Shown here piece after piece: positions 54,780 to 63,013 of a stretch of 64,000 bases of DNA (within the stretch, counting starts at the first letter, position 1; every line of letters starts with the position of its first letter). The stretch comes from Paenibacillus dendrobii (GTDB taxonomy: Bacteria > Bacillota > Bacilli > Paenibacillales > Paenibacillaceae): the NCBI RefSeq assembly GCF_009807035.1, contig NZ_WUBI01000001.1, forward strand, positions 1,116,001-1,180,000, written 5' to 3'. The notes beneath the pieces were generated by a model. That model was not told where the DNA came from. It worked only from the letters and a program-made list of their open reading frames with translations, and did not search any database. Position numbers and translations under genes: made by a program.

Positions 54780-55394
54780 TTACTCATAGGATATTTTCCA
54801 AAGATAAATTGAGGCGACAGACCCGTATGGTGAATATCGCTGACGGTACTGATCAAACTTCTTCTTGTCCATGTCTCGGAGCCCGTACAGCTTCATCATA
54901 CCGCGCCGAATGGCAATATCCCCCCAACTGACCACATCGGGACGTTGGAGGGAATGCAGAAGCAGCATCTCGGCCGTCCATCTTCCGATTCCATCAAAAG
55001 ATGTCAGTTCCCTGATCACTTCCTCATCAGACAGTAGAATCAGTCTTTTCAAATCAAATTGGTTATGTTCAATTCGGGATGCCAGTTGATGAATGCATGA
55101 CGCCTTCTTCTGAGTCAGTCCACATGATTGAATGATATCTGGCGTCTGAATAGCTATAGAATACGGCGTAATTTCACCCAACTGATCCCGGAGCCTGCCC
55201 CAAACGGCCTCGGCAGCCTTGACCGAAATCAGCTGTCCCACTATTGCGTAGATCAATGCCGTAAACAAATCCGGCATGGTGGTCCGTTCCACTTTTCCAA
55301 TCCGCTTCATGGCTGCTCCCAGCACATCATCCGCTGCTTGCAGGGCTCTGATTTCTGTATCTCCATAAGAAAAAAATGATGTTTCGATCGTCAA
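54780..55394 (-). CDS. DNA-3-methyladenine glycosylase II-like HhH-GPD protein
   Basis: The product has 204 residues from a TTG start at 55394 (weak ribosome site). The HhH-GPD fold is visible: TMPDLFTALIYAIVGQLISVKAAEAVWGRLRD, CGLTQKKASCIHQLASRI, LTSFDGIGRWTAEMLLLHSLQRPDVVSWGDIAIRRGM (helix-hairpin-helix and catalytic Asp in VVSWGD). It removes alkylated purines. It sits in an alkylation-repair operon between a radical SAM protein and AlkD. Confidence 0.88.
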   Translation of the reverse strand: MTIETSFFSYGDTEIRALQAADDVLGAAMKRIGKVERTTMPDLFTALIYAIVGQLISVKAAEAVWGRLRDQLGEITPYSIAIQTPDIIQSCGLTQKKASCIHQLASRIEHNQFDLKRLILLSDEEVIRELTSFDGIGRWTAEMLLLHSLQRPDVVSWGDIAIRRGMMKLYGLRDMDKKKFDQYRQRYSPYGSVASIYLWKISYE

Positions 55395-55446
55395 ATCACA
55401 AGACCGCCCTTCTGATGGATAATGAACAAATCAAATGGCTCACGGT

Positions 55447-56265
55447 TCAGGGCTCAAAGCCATCTTGGCTTATACGAACGCTGTCCGGCGGAAAAACCGC
55501 TGCAAAACGTTCATACACCTTCCGATAAGCATCGGGATGATACCATTCCTCCATACCGATTTCGCAATAAATCCTTCTCATGCCTAGTCTTTGCGTCCGC
55601 TTGCCTCCGCTGCCGTCCCCCATGAAATAATCGTCTATGCAGATGCGATCCACAAGAGGACGGAGCCTTTCAGGGAAATTCTCAGTGCTTGGCAGGACAG
55701 GGGCAATGGTGGCTTGAGCCGGCACGCCGGCTTCCCTTAGCTGCTGAAGTGTCCTTATCCTGGCTTCAATCGGAGGCGTTCCCGGTGTAAAATGACGTCT
55801 GATATCCTCACGGTCGGTTTCGACGGTCATGCTGACCCTGACGCGATCGCCAAGCCGGAGCAACAAATCCGTATCTCTTTGCACGAGCGGACTTCGTGTC
55901 TGTACCAGTAAAAAATCAGGCGGGTCTTCTACCATGACTTCGAGCAAAGAACGGGTAACACGTTCCTTGGCTTCCGCAGGCTGGTACGGGTCGGTGCTTG
56001 AAGACATGAAAATCGTAACCCTTCCTTTGGCTTTCGCCCGCCGCAGCTCATGGCAGAACACATCAGCAGCAGTCTCCTTAACATCAACCCAGGTCCCCCA
56101 AGGCTTTCCGCGGAAAGTAGAGACCGGCATCTGCCTTACGTAACAATAAGAGCAGCCGAACGAACAGCCTGCATAGGGATTTAATGAATGACTGTAGCCG
56201 GTGAGAAAGCCTGTGCCTTTGTTCATCATCGATTTGGGAGTTTTATATTCAAGCGTGTATGCCAT
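55447..56265 (-). CDS. Radical SAM protein, spore-photoproduct-lyase-like
   Basis: The product has 272 residues. The 4Fe-4S/SAM motif is CSFGCSYCYV (CxxxCxxC) at about 33-42. Further barrel motifs include VTIFMSSSTDPYQPAE, VRVSMTVETDRED and QATIAPVLPS. The group (SplB/Rv2578c-type, COG1533) is common beside DNA repair genes; the substrate is unknown, and a spore photoproduct lyase proper would have a longer N-terminus. The start follows AAGGAGG. It is cotranscribed with the ada-type genes. Confidence 0.82.
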   Translation of the reverse strand: MAYTLEYKTPKSMMNKGTGFLTGYSHSLNPYAGCSFGCSYCYVRQMPVSTFRGKPWGTWVDVKETAADVFCHELRRAKAKGRVTIFMSSSTDPYQPAEAKERVTRSLLEVMVEDPPDFLLVQTRSPLVQRDTDLLLRLGDRVRVSMTVETDREDIRRHFTPGTPPIEARIRTLQQLREAGVPAQATIAPVLPSTENFPERLRPLVDRICIDDYFMGDGSGGKRTQRLGMRRIYCEIGMEEWYHPDAYRKVYERFAAVFPPDSVRISQDGFEP

Positions 56266-56295
56266 AATGCCTCCTTGGTCTCATTCAATACGGAG

Positions 56296-57009
56296 TCATG
56301 TCGCGTCATGAAAAATAATCCCCAAGCTATACCGCGTTCCCGAAGTAATGGTCCCTACCCCATGCCGCAATTTGGCTTGGTAATGCCCTCTGGTGCCTTG
56401 TACCGGACGCATTTGGGTCGGAAATATGACGCCTGCGCCCCGGTCAAGCCGAATCACATGCCCTCTGCTTTGCGCGCGGGGACGCTGTTCAACCAGCAGA
56501 AATTCCCCGCCTTCATAATCGGCTCCTTGTTGATTCAATACCAGCAGGACTTGAAAAGGGAAGTAGATCTCTCCATACAAATCCTGATGAAGACAGTTGT
56601 AGCCCTCGGCTTCATATTTCAGTATGAGCGGAGTTGAACGAGTTTGGCCGGCTGCATGGCATTCCTCCAGAAAGTTCTGAAGAGAATCCGGATAACGGGG
56701 AGGTTTGCCAAGCTGGTTCAACCAGCGATTGGCGGCTTGCGCAAGTTCGGGATAGAATCCCTGCCTAAGCTGCTGCGGAATATCCGGCAGAGGTGCCTGA
56801 TAATATTTGTACTCTCCGGCACCAAAGCGGTATCTCTTCATGTCAATGGTCTTTCTATATAGCGGCTCGTCCTCGTAGGAATCCGCAAGCTGCGCGCATT
56901 CCAACTCATCCAGTATCGGGGGAAAAAGGGCAAATCCCTGTTCATCCATGCTGCGATGAAGACTCGTCCAATCCAGCGCTGCGATTCGTTCGGAGAGTCG
57001 CTTATCCAT
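56296..57009 (-). CDS. 2OG-Fe(II) oxygenase of the DNA-damage-linked PF09859 type
   Basis: The product has 237 residues. The iron ligands are in NCLHQDLYG (His-x-Asp) and RHGVGTI (His), with Arg in GTRYSLGIIFH for 2-oxoglutarate. RFGAGEYKYYQAPLP and CHAAGQTRSTPLILKYE are hallmarks of the family described as an oxygenase acting on damaged DNA (Pfam PF09859). Its start overlaps the end of the Ogt-type gene by 8 bp, so the two are translationally coupled. It is distinct from AlkB in sequence and may perform a related oxidative demethylation. Confidence 0.85.
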   Translation of the reverse strand: MDKRLSERIAALDWTSLHRSMDEQGFALFPPILDELECAQLADSYEDEPLYRKTIDMKRYRFGAGEYKYYQAPLPDIPQQLRQGFYPELAQAANRWLNQLGKPPRYPDSLQNFLEECHAAGQTRSTPLILKYEAEGYNCLHQDLYGEIYFPFQVLLVLNQQGADYEGGEFLLVEQRPRAQSRGHVIRLDRGAGVIFPTQMRPVQGTRGHYQAKLRHGVGTITSGTRYSLGIIFHDAT

Positions 57010-57541
57010 GTACGTGCTCTCCGGTCTTTGACTTTTCCAGATCCAGCAGGCGGGTTTTCATATCCAAACCGCCTCTATAACCGGTAAGGTTGCCGTTTTT
57101 TCCGATGACGCGATGACAGGGGACCGAGATTAGAACCGGATTCGCGCCGATGGCTGTCCCGACCGCCCGCACCGAATCAGGTTTGCCGATTTGATGAGCG
57201 ATCTCCGAATAAGAGCATGTGCTCCCGTAGGGAATTGCGCAAAGTGCATCCCACACGGATCTTTGAAATGAAGTCCCCGCCAAATCGAATGAAATGGTGA
57301 AGTCAACAAGTTCCCCTGCCAAATATGCACTCAGTTCATCAGCGTAGGGATTCATGTACTCGTCATTATGTTCCAGCGTTGCCGCCTTGAAATGCTTCCG
57401 AATCCATGCTTCCATTTCCTCATACGGCTTATTCGCCGTTCCGACATAACAAAGCCCCCGGTTCGTCGCGGCAAGATGCATCTTCCAATCTTCATAATCA
57501 AGCAGAGTCCAGTGAATCGTGTTGCTCTGAAGTCTATTCAT
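57002..57541 (-). CDS. ogt: Methylated-DNA--protein-cysteine methyltransferase (AdaB/Ogt-type)
   Basis: The product has 179 residues. The active site PCHRVIGKNG carries Cys142, and the preceding SVRAVGTAIGANPVLISV is the conserved DNA-binding region; FQRSVWDALCAIPYGSTCSYSEIA is the winged-helix part. It repairs O6-methylguanine by taking the methyl group onto the cysteine. It starts four bases after the AdaA-type stop, with GGAGG inside the end of that gene. Confidence 0.94.
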   Translation of the reverse strand: MNRLQSNTIHWTLLDYEDWKMHLAATNRGLCYVGTANKPYEEMEAWIRKHFKAATLEHNDEYMNPYADELSAYLAGELVDFTISFDLAGTSFQRSVWDALCAIPYGSTCSYSEIAHQIGKPDSVRAVGTAIGANPVLISVPCHRVIGKNGNLTGYRGGLDMKTRLLDLEKSKTGEHVHG

Positions 57542-57544
57542 GCC

Positions 57545-58138
57545 TTAAGCACCTCCATCTTCATTTCCTTCTTCAACTCTCTGCTGCCTATATTCAGTTG
57601 GCGTAACCCCTGTCATTTTCTTGAACACCGTAATGAAGTACGAGGTATGCTGAAATCCAACCAGCATGCCGATCTCCGCGGCGGTTTTGCCGGTATTTCG
57701 CAAATAGTCTTTCGCTTTGCCAATCCGAATGTTTTGCATGTATTCTGCAGGAGTCATATGCATTACCTTTTTGAACGTCCGATGCAAGTGATACGGGCTG
57801 CCATGGCAAACCTCTGCCAGCTCGGTTAAGCTAAGCGGCTCGGCAAAGTTCTGGTCCATGTATTGAGTCATAACCTCGACCCATTCTCTGTCCGGCAGCC
57901 GCTCTCCCGTAGGCTTGCAGCGCTTGCAAGGCCGGAATTCTTCCCGTATCGCCTGCTCCGCGTTCCGGAATATCCGAACGTTCTCTCGGTTGGGCACCTT
58001 GGATTTGCAGGATGGCCTGCAGAATATGCCCGTTGATTTGACGGCATAGAAAAACTTGAAATCATAAGATTCATCGTTGTGGACGATGGCCTCCCATTTC
58101 TCCTCCGTCAGCATTTCCGGGGCCTCTAAATCCGGCAT
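57545..58138 (-). CDS. adaA: AdaA-type methylphosphotriester-repair transcriptional activator
   Basis: The start at 58138 (MPDLEAPEML) follows AGAGGTG; product 197 residues. The N-terminal Ada zinc site is C40-RPS-C44 and C71-KR-C74; C40 (TGIFCRPSC) corresponds to the methyl-accepting cysteine of E. coli Ada. Two AraC-type HTHs cover about 95-190 (LSLTELAEVCHGSPYHLHRTFKKVMH, IGMLVGFQHTSYFITVFKKMTG). Methylation would turn it into an activator of its own operon of six genes. TATACT at 58160-58165 (minus strand) lies upstream with a poor -35, as expected for an activated promoter. Confidence 0.93.
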   Translation of the reverse strand: MPDLEAPEMLTEEKWEAIVHNDESYDFKFFYAVKSTGIFCRPSCKSKVPNRENVRIFRNAEQAIREEFRPCKRCKPTGERLPDREWVEVMTQYMDQNFAEPLSLTELAEVCHGSPYHLHRTFKKVMHMTPAEYMQNIRIGKAKDYLRNTGKTAAEIGMLVGFQHTSYFITVFKKMTGVTPTEYRQQRVEEGNEDGGA

Positions 58139-58243
58139 AATGATCACCTCTTTATCGACAGTATATCCTGAATTTTCGCTCGAAGAAGGTTTTTAGGAAT
58201 AGAAAAGCAAGATTTTGATATTCAACCTTCTGGTTTGCACAGC

Positions 58244-58276
58244 AAAAACGGGATGATCTCGATTGAGCATCCCGTT
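58244..58276 (-). terminator. Terminator of the DinB gene
   Basis: AACGGGATG / CATCCCGTT with a 12-nt loop, then five T on the minus strand, between the DinB gene and the ada operon promoter. Confidence 0.85.
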
Positions 58277-58346
58277 CGCGATGATTCCGGCTTTCATCTG
58301 CTCTTTCTCTTCTCTTCGATGCCGAAACACTGACAGTCGAATGACA

Positions 58347-58862
58347 TTAGCGCAGATATTTATCCCGAATCACGTTCATATGATGAAGCTCATGTCCAGC
58401 CATGATGTATGCCCAAGCTCGAGCAGAGGATTCGCGTCCACCGACCGTTCCCGTTCGAGTCCATGCTTCCGAAGGCAGTCCACGAAGCAGAGCCAGCGTC
58501 GATTGGCGGACAAGCCGATATTCGTCGACCAAATTCGTAAGTTGGCAAGCATCAAAAGCAGCTACCTTCATCAGTTCGTCCTGATCATATCCGGGTAAGG
58601 GAGTTTGATCACCCCTAGCGATCCGAAGCAGACGATAACTCATGATCCGTTCATTGTCTGTAATATGACCCAGGACTTCCTTGAGGCTCCATTTGTCAGG
58701 AGCATGTCGAAAATCGGCCTGGTCCTTGGTCAAAGACGAATAGAGTTTACTTGTCTCTTGAAGCGAATTCTCCAGGATATCGGTCACATGCCCGTCCGGA
58801 ACCAAACGGATATACCTATCGAAATAAGAATTATATTCTGTGCTTGATGGCCGCTGCGACAT
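58347..58862 (-). CDS. DinB family protein
   Basis: The product has 171 residues with a DinB four-helix fold (SLKEVLGHITDNERIMSYRLLRIARG, ARAWAYIMAGHELHHMNVIRDKYL). The His residues at about 51 and in GHELHH would form a Ni/Zn/Fe-type metal triad, as in DinB and bacillithiol-S-transferase relatives. It is just upstream of, and same strand as, the alkylation operon, but a terminator separates them. The substrate is unknown; thiol transfer is a possibility. Confidence 0.88.
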   Translation of the reverse strand: MSQRPSSTEYNSYFDRYIRLVPDGHVTDILENSLQETSKLYSSLTKDQADFRHAPDKWSLKEVLGHITDNERIMSYRLLRIARGDQTPLPGYDQDELMKVAAFDACQLTNLVDEYRLVRQSTLALLRGLPSEAWTRTGTVGGRESSARAWAYIMAGHELHHMNVIRDKYLR

Positions 58863-58956
58863 GAAAACATCCCCTTTTCAAAGTTTCACATAGTATATCA
58901 TTTCATTTTATTTCTGGGTATCAGATGTTCTCATCCACGAACCGGCAGTCCTCCCA

Positions 58957-59481
58957 TCAAGCGAAATTGATGTCCGAAGCCGGCTTCAATTCGGCATAAG
59001 CCCGGAATTGATCGTTATAATCCGCGATGATTTCTTCCGCGCTTTTTCCTCCCTGCGCCCATGTGCCGTGAGCATCCTCCACAACGGTCACAACATACCC
59101 GAGCTCGCTTGCTTTTTGAGTGGTTGCTTCGACACAAATATCCGTTTGTATACCTGCGATTACAAGACGATCTATGCCTTTGTCGGCAAGCACTTCCTGA
59201 AGGCCCGTCTCATGAAAGGAATTCGGTACATATTTCTGTATGATGACGTCCCCCGGATCCGGTGCAATGTCTGAATGAATCTCCCAGTCGGGCGTATGGG
59301 ATTCCAGCTGTTCACCAGGCCCTTCATTATGCTGCACATAGATGACCGGCACCTGATGGGCTCTTGCCTGTTCGATTAATCCTTTGATCCGTTCCAAGAG
59401 CTTATTCGCGTTGTATACCGGATCCGACTCCGGAAACATGGCAACCTGTACGTCAATGACAAGAAAGGCCGTATTATTCAT
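58957..59481 (-). CDS. Isochorismatase-like cysteine hydrolase
   Basis: The start at 59481 (MNNTAFLVIDVQ) follows GGGGATGGGA; product 174 residues. The cysteine hydrolase triad is seen as Asp in LVIDVQVAM, Lys in VIIQKYVPNSF and Cys in GIQTDICVEAT. Members hydrolyse nicotinamide, isochorismate, ureidoacrylate and similar amides; none can be chosen here. It is a single gene. The 247 bp up to the next gene at 59729 hold only a hairpin. Confidence 0.88.
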   Translation of the reverse strand: MNNTAFLVIDVQVAMFPESDPVYNANKLLERIKGLIEQARAHQVPVIYVQHNEGPGEQLESHTPDWEIHSDIAPDPGDVIIQKYVPNSFHETGLQEVLADKGIDRLVIAGIQTDICVEATTQKASELGYVVTVVEDAHGTWAQGGKSAEEIIADYNDQFRAYAELKPASDINFA

Positions 59482-59677
59482 TCTTATCCCATCCCCGCTA
59501 TTCATTTTTCAACGTATGTAATGACAAAGCTGCTGACCTCATTATATCAGGAACGTTTGTTCGCGTAAATATAATAATCAAAGGAACGGCTACTTCCAAA
59601 AGATGCATATTCGGATATGCCATGGGAAGAATATCCTCGAGGTGTCAAGGATTACGGCAAGCTCCTCCATTAAAGCA

Positions 59678-59707
59678 AGAAGGCAGGGCCATTGGCCTCT
59701 GCCTTCT
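59678..59707 (-). terminator. Hairpin after the small unknown protein gene
   Basis: AGAAGGCAG-GGCC / GGCC-t-CTGCCTTCT with a three-base loop; the minus-strand flank TTGCTTTAA is only moderately T-rich. Confidence 0.55.
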
Positions 59708-59728
59708 CCATGTTTCAGATTTCTCCGT

Positions 59729-59893
59729 CTAATCGAAGCATGATTCCTTGCCGGGGATGACCAGAATGTGATTCAGAATAAATTGCTGCTGTCTCTCCGA
59801 TAGATCAGAGCTTCGAATCAGCTTAATGATTTGATCCTCCAACTGGTGCATCGTCTGCAGAAACACATCCATATCTTCAAGATGTTCATTCAT
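59729..59893 (-). CDS. Small protein of unknown function downstream of the BcrC-like gene
   Basis: The start at 59893 (MNEHLEDM) follows GGGGGAG with a seven-base spacer; the product has 54 residues. It is a soluble helical protein (MHQLEDQIIKLIRSSDLSERQQQFILNHILVI). Its size and helical-hairpin look recall Spo0E-type phosphatases, but the SxxxD signature is missing. It lies 56 nt past the BcrC-like stop and may share its transcript. Confidence 0.55.
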   Translation of the reverse strand: MNEHLEDMDVFLQTMHQLEDQIIKLIRSSDLSERQQQFILNHILVIPGKESCFD

Positions 59894-59949
59894 TCGAATA
59901 CTCCCCCTTCTGTAAGCCGAATGGACTGATGAGAGCAAAGCTTAACGAA

Positions 59950-60582
59950 TTACAATCGCTTCTCCTGTGCGGTTGCACGCGGTTCATTTTTCGAATGCTG
60001 CGGCCAGATTTTCGTTTCGTACTTTTCATAGAATTGTATACAAGCTTGAAGCCAGCGGGATAAAGTGAAGGAATGGCTTATTGCCCAATGTACGCCTGCG
60101 GCAACCAAAATACCGATCAGCGCTCCGGCAAGAACATCCGTTGGATAATGCACGCCCGTCCACACCCTGGAGAAGGCGATCAGGGCTGCCAATATCAACC
60201 AAATCATGCCGTCCTTCTTTCGATACATGGCAATCGCAGCGGCAATTACAAATGCGCCCAGTGCATGATCGCTAGGAAAGGACGCGTTAGCCGGGTGGTC
60301 GATCAACTGAAGAACGGTATGTGACACAAAGGGTCTGTCTCGGTAAAACAGATGTCCCAGAATCCAGCTGATCGTCAGCCCTGCACATGCGGCGATAACC
60401 GATTCCGCAACCATTTTCCGGTTGTTTTCATTTCTTATGAACCAGTAAACCAATAATCCGATAAAAAACAGGTAAAATGCATCGTTGGCCAACAACCGCA
60501 TGACCGGATTTAAAAAGGAAGCCGTTCTTCCCCACTCATTCATCGCATGAAATAACTGATAATCCATCTGATTGAAATTCAT
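59950..60582 (-). CDS. bcrC: PAP2 undecaprenyl-diphosphatase (BcrC/YwoA-like)
   Basis: The product has 210 residues and five or six membrane helices. The acid phosphatase motifs are YRDRPF, PSDHALG and SRVWTGVHYPTDVLAG. It recycles undecaprenyl pyrophosphate outside the membrane and gives bacitracin resistance. AAGGAG precedes the start, and a GGTCCGG-n5-CCGGACC inverted repeat lies 31-49 bp upstream. It is 111 nt downstream of a two-component system, which may sense envelope stress. Confidence 0.9.
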   Translation of the reverse strand: MNFNQMDYQLFHAMNEWGRTASFLNPVMRLLANDAFYLFFIGLLVYWFIRNENNRKMVAESVIAACAGLTISWILGHLFYRDRPFVSHTVLQLIDHPANASFPSDHALGAFVIAAAIAMYRKKDGMIWLILAALIAFSRVWTGVHYPTDVLAGALIGILVAAGVHWAISHSFTLSRWLQACIQFYEKYETKIWPQHSKNEPRATAQEKRL

Positions 60583-60612
60583 TGCTCCATTCTCCTTCTG
60601 CCTGGTTCTATT

Positions 60613-60631
60613 GGTCCGGAAGTACCGGACC
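60613..60631. promoter_or_regulatory. GC-rich inverted repeat upstream of the BcrC-like gene
   Basis: GGTCCGG and CCGGACC are perfect 7-bp arms around AAGTA. No T-run follows on the minus strand, so it is more likely an operator or leader hairpin than a terminator of the kinase gene. Confidence 0.5.
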
Positions 60632-60693
60632 CTTTCACCTTACAGCAGAAAAATGAAAAATTAATGAGAATTGAACTTCTGATTCGGGCCGAA

Positions 60694-62103
60694 TCATCTG
60701 ACAGCAACTGCCGGAAATGTCATGGACACCCGGGTGCCTTCATTCTCCACACTGGTCATTGAAATCTCACCTTGATAATGCTGCACGAGATTTCTGGCTA
60801 TCGACAGTCCCAAACCCGTGCCCCCGATTTCTCGGTTGCGGGCTTTATCAACCCGATAAAACCGGTCGAATACATGCTGCAGCTCTTCCGAAGGGATGCC
60901 GATGCCGTGGTCTTGTACAGTTATGGATATGTTGTCATGCATCACGCGGGATGCAATGTGTACCCGTTGATCTCCATCCGAGTATTTAACGGCATTTTCG
61001 ATGACAATGAGCATGATTTGTTCCAAATGCAGCGGATTTATTTTCACCATCAAGCCTTGCTCCAATTGCAGATCAAACACCCATTCAGGGTGCAGTATTT
61101 CCATTCGCTTTACCGTTTGATTCAGAATCGGATCGATGCGAATGTATTCCACATGATCCGGCAATGGCCGGGTTTCCGACCTTGTCAGGGTAAGCAGTTC
61201 TTGTACGAGGCCTTTCAGTCTGCGGACCTCCTGCAATGAAGCTCCAAGCGATTCTTCCAGCACGTCCGGATCCTTTTTTCCCCATCTGTTTAGGAGATTC
61301 AAATGACCTTCAAGAATCGTAATCGGCGTCCGAAGCTCATGGGATGCATCATCCACAAACTGCTGCTGCTGCCGGAACGACACTTCGAGTTGATCCATCA
61401 GCTCATTAAACAGGCGGGCAAGCTCAGAGAGTTCATCCCCATTCTCTATATTCTCAACGCGCTCTTGGAGGCCGTTCTCTTTTACGTTTTGGATCGTACC
61501 TGCCAGTGCTTTGATCGGACGTAAAAATTGCTTGGCAATCGCCCATCCGATAACCGCACTGATACCAACGGCGATCACTCCGCCAATAACCATGACCAGC
61601 AGCAATGTCTTGTTAAAGTGGTCAAAGGTCTCCAAATTACTCGCAATCTCTATGGTGCCCTTTATTTTCCCTGAGTCAAACGGACTCCGGTATACCAGAA
61701 TATGATCCTCATCATGCCGAATATCCTGCAATTGCTTCTCCGGTGTGTGCATCGGCTGAATCCATTCAGCCTTGAAATGATTCGTCGTGAGCAGTAATTC
61801 GTGGTTCTTGTCGTCAATGATACGGATCATCTGATTTTTGCCCATCATATTTCTCATATAGGACTTCGTCTCGTTCAGTTGAAAAGCTTCCTCCGAGTTT
61901 GCCTTATCCTGTACATAAACCTGGACCTGGGACATCATGTTATGCAGCGTGTCCTGCTCCTGTTTCAACATCCACTGCTTCAGCACAAGGTACTGGGCAA
62001 AATTGTAGGTAGCAAACACCATGAAAATCAGAAGCGTGGCACCCAGCATTAGTTTCCATATGACCGGCAGTCTTTTTAATAATAAGGTTAACCGTTCCAT
62101 CAT
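60694..62103 (-). CDS. OmpR-linked sensor histidine kinase
   Basis: The product has 469 residues. Helices at about 15-38 and 165-188 flank an extracytoplasmic sensor (about 40-165), then HAMP (about 190-240), the phospho-acceptor helix with His in DDASHELRTPITI and a HATPase domain (ENAVKYSDGD, DHGIGIP, GTGLGLSI). The gene overlaps the regulator stop by four bases (translational coupling). The general layout resembles ArlS/CssS-type kinases. The signal is unknown. Confidence 0.93.
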   Translation of the reverse strand: MMERLTLLLKRLPVIWKLMLGATLLIFMVFATYNFAQYLVLKQWMLKQEQDTLHNMMSQVQVYVQDKANSEEAFQLNETKSYMRNMMGKNQMIRIIDDKNHELLLTTNHFKAEWIQPMHTPEKQLQDIRHDEDHILVYRSPFDSGKIKGTIEIASNLETFDHFNKTLLLVMVIGGVIAVGISAVIGWAIAKQFLRPIKALAGTIQNVKENGLQERVENIENGDELSELARLFNELMDQLEVSFRQQQQFVDDASHELRTPITILEGHLNLLNRWGKKDPDVLEESLGASLQEVRRLKGLVQELLTLTRSETRPLPDHVEYIRIDPILNQTVKRMEILHPEWVFDLQLEQGLMVKINPLHLEQIMLIVIENAVKYSDGDQRVHIASRVMHDNISITVQDHGIGIPSEELQHVFDRFYRVDKARNREIGGTGLGLSIARNLVQHYQGEISMTSVENEGTRVSMTFPAVAVR

Positions 62104-62777
62104 CGCATCACGTATCCCATTCCCCGCACGGTCTGGATAATGCTCTCTTCACCCGGCACATCCAGCTTGTTCCGCAAATATCGGACATACACATCGACTA
62201 CATTGGTCTCGACCAACGAGTCATAGCCCCATACCAGATCCAGAAGCATATCTCTGGTTTGCACCAGATTCGGATGCTTCATGAAGACAGCCAAGAGATC
62301 AAACTCCCGCTTGGTGAGCTCCACGGCTTCGCCTGCCCGTAAAAGCGTTCGAGCATCCATATCCATCGTCAAATCACGAAACGTAATCATGGAGCGGCTT
62401 TGCCGATCTTCCATCTCAATACGGCGGAACAAGGCACGCATGCGGGCCAGCAGCTCTTCAATATCGAAGGGCTTGGCTATATAATCATCGGCTCCGCTGT
62501 CCAGCCCCGATATTCTGTCCTCAAGACGATCTCTGGCGGTCAGCATGATCACCGGTGTTCTCTTGACCTCGCGGATTCTTCGGCACACCTCGACACCATC
62601 CATCCCCGGAAGCATGATATCCAGTAAAATCAAACTCCACTCTTCCGATAAAGCCAGATGCAAGCCACTGATTCCGTCATTGACCCCTCTTACTTCAAAA
62701 TGCTCATGCTCAAGCTCCAGCTGAATAAAACGGACCAAACTCTTTTCGTCCTCTATAATTAATATTCGCTTCATCAT
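62100..62777 (-). CDS. OmpR/PhoB-type response regulator
   Basis: The product has 225 residues. The receiver has phospho-acceptor Asp53 (LILLDIMLPGMDG), and Lys at YIAKPFD; the C-terminal winged helix includes LTKREFDLLAVFMKHPNLVQTRDMLLDLVWGYDSLVETNVVDVYVRYLRNKL. It is the first gene of a pair with the kinase, overlapping it by four bases. A second in-frame ATG three bases on has better spacing from GGAG. It may also control bcrC downstream. Confidence 0.94.
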   Translation of the reverse strand: MMKRILIIEDEKSLVRFIQLELEHEHFEVRGVNDGISGLHLALSEEWSLILLDIMLPGMDGVEVCRRIREVKRTPVIMLTARDRLEDRISGLDSGADDYIAKPFDIEELLARMRALFRRIEMEDRQSRSMITFRDLTMDMDARTLLRAGEAVELTKREFDLLAVFMKHPNLVQTRDMLLDLVWGYDSLVETNVVDVYVRYLRNKLDVPGEESIIQTVRGMGYVMR

Positions 62778-63013
62778 GTTCTCCTTTATTGCAATATTAC
62801 GATAATATTATAAAAGTAAAGTATGAGAAATCGATGAGAATCTTTGGATCGGCGGTTTGGTGGAGATCATCTCGCATATTTTTTTGTATCATAGTCTTGG
62901 GCAAATCCTGGCAATTTAATCAAATAACGCAAGCCCCGTAGATTCGGGAGCCTGCGCTATATTCATGCTTTATTTAATCTGCTTCAAGTGATTATTTCGG
63001 AACGAAAACCTAT

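Noticed and set aside
59729..59893. Spo0E-type phosphatase
   Set aside because: The size fits but the SxxxD signature is absent.
62918..62945. Terminator after the EamA gene
   Set aside because: The stem has several mismatches and no continuous T-run.
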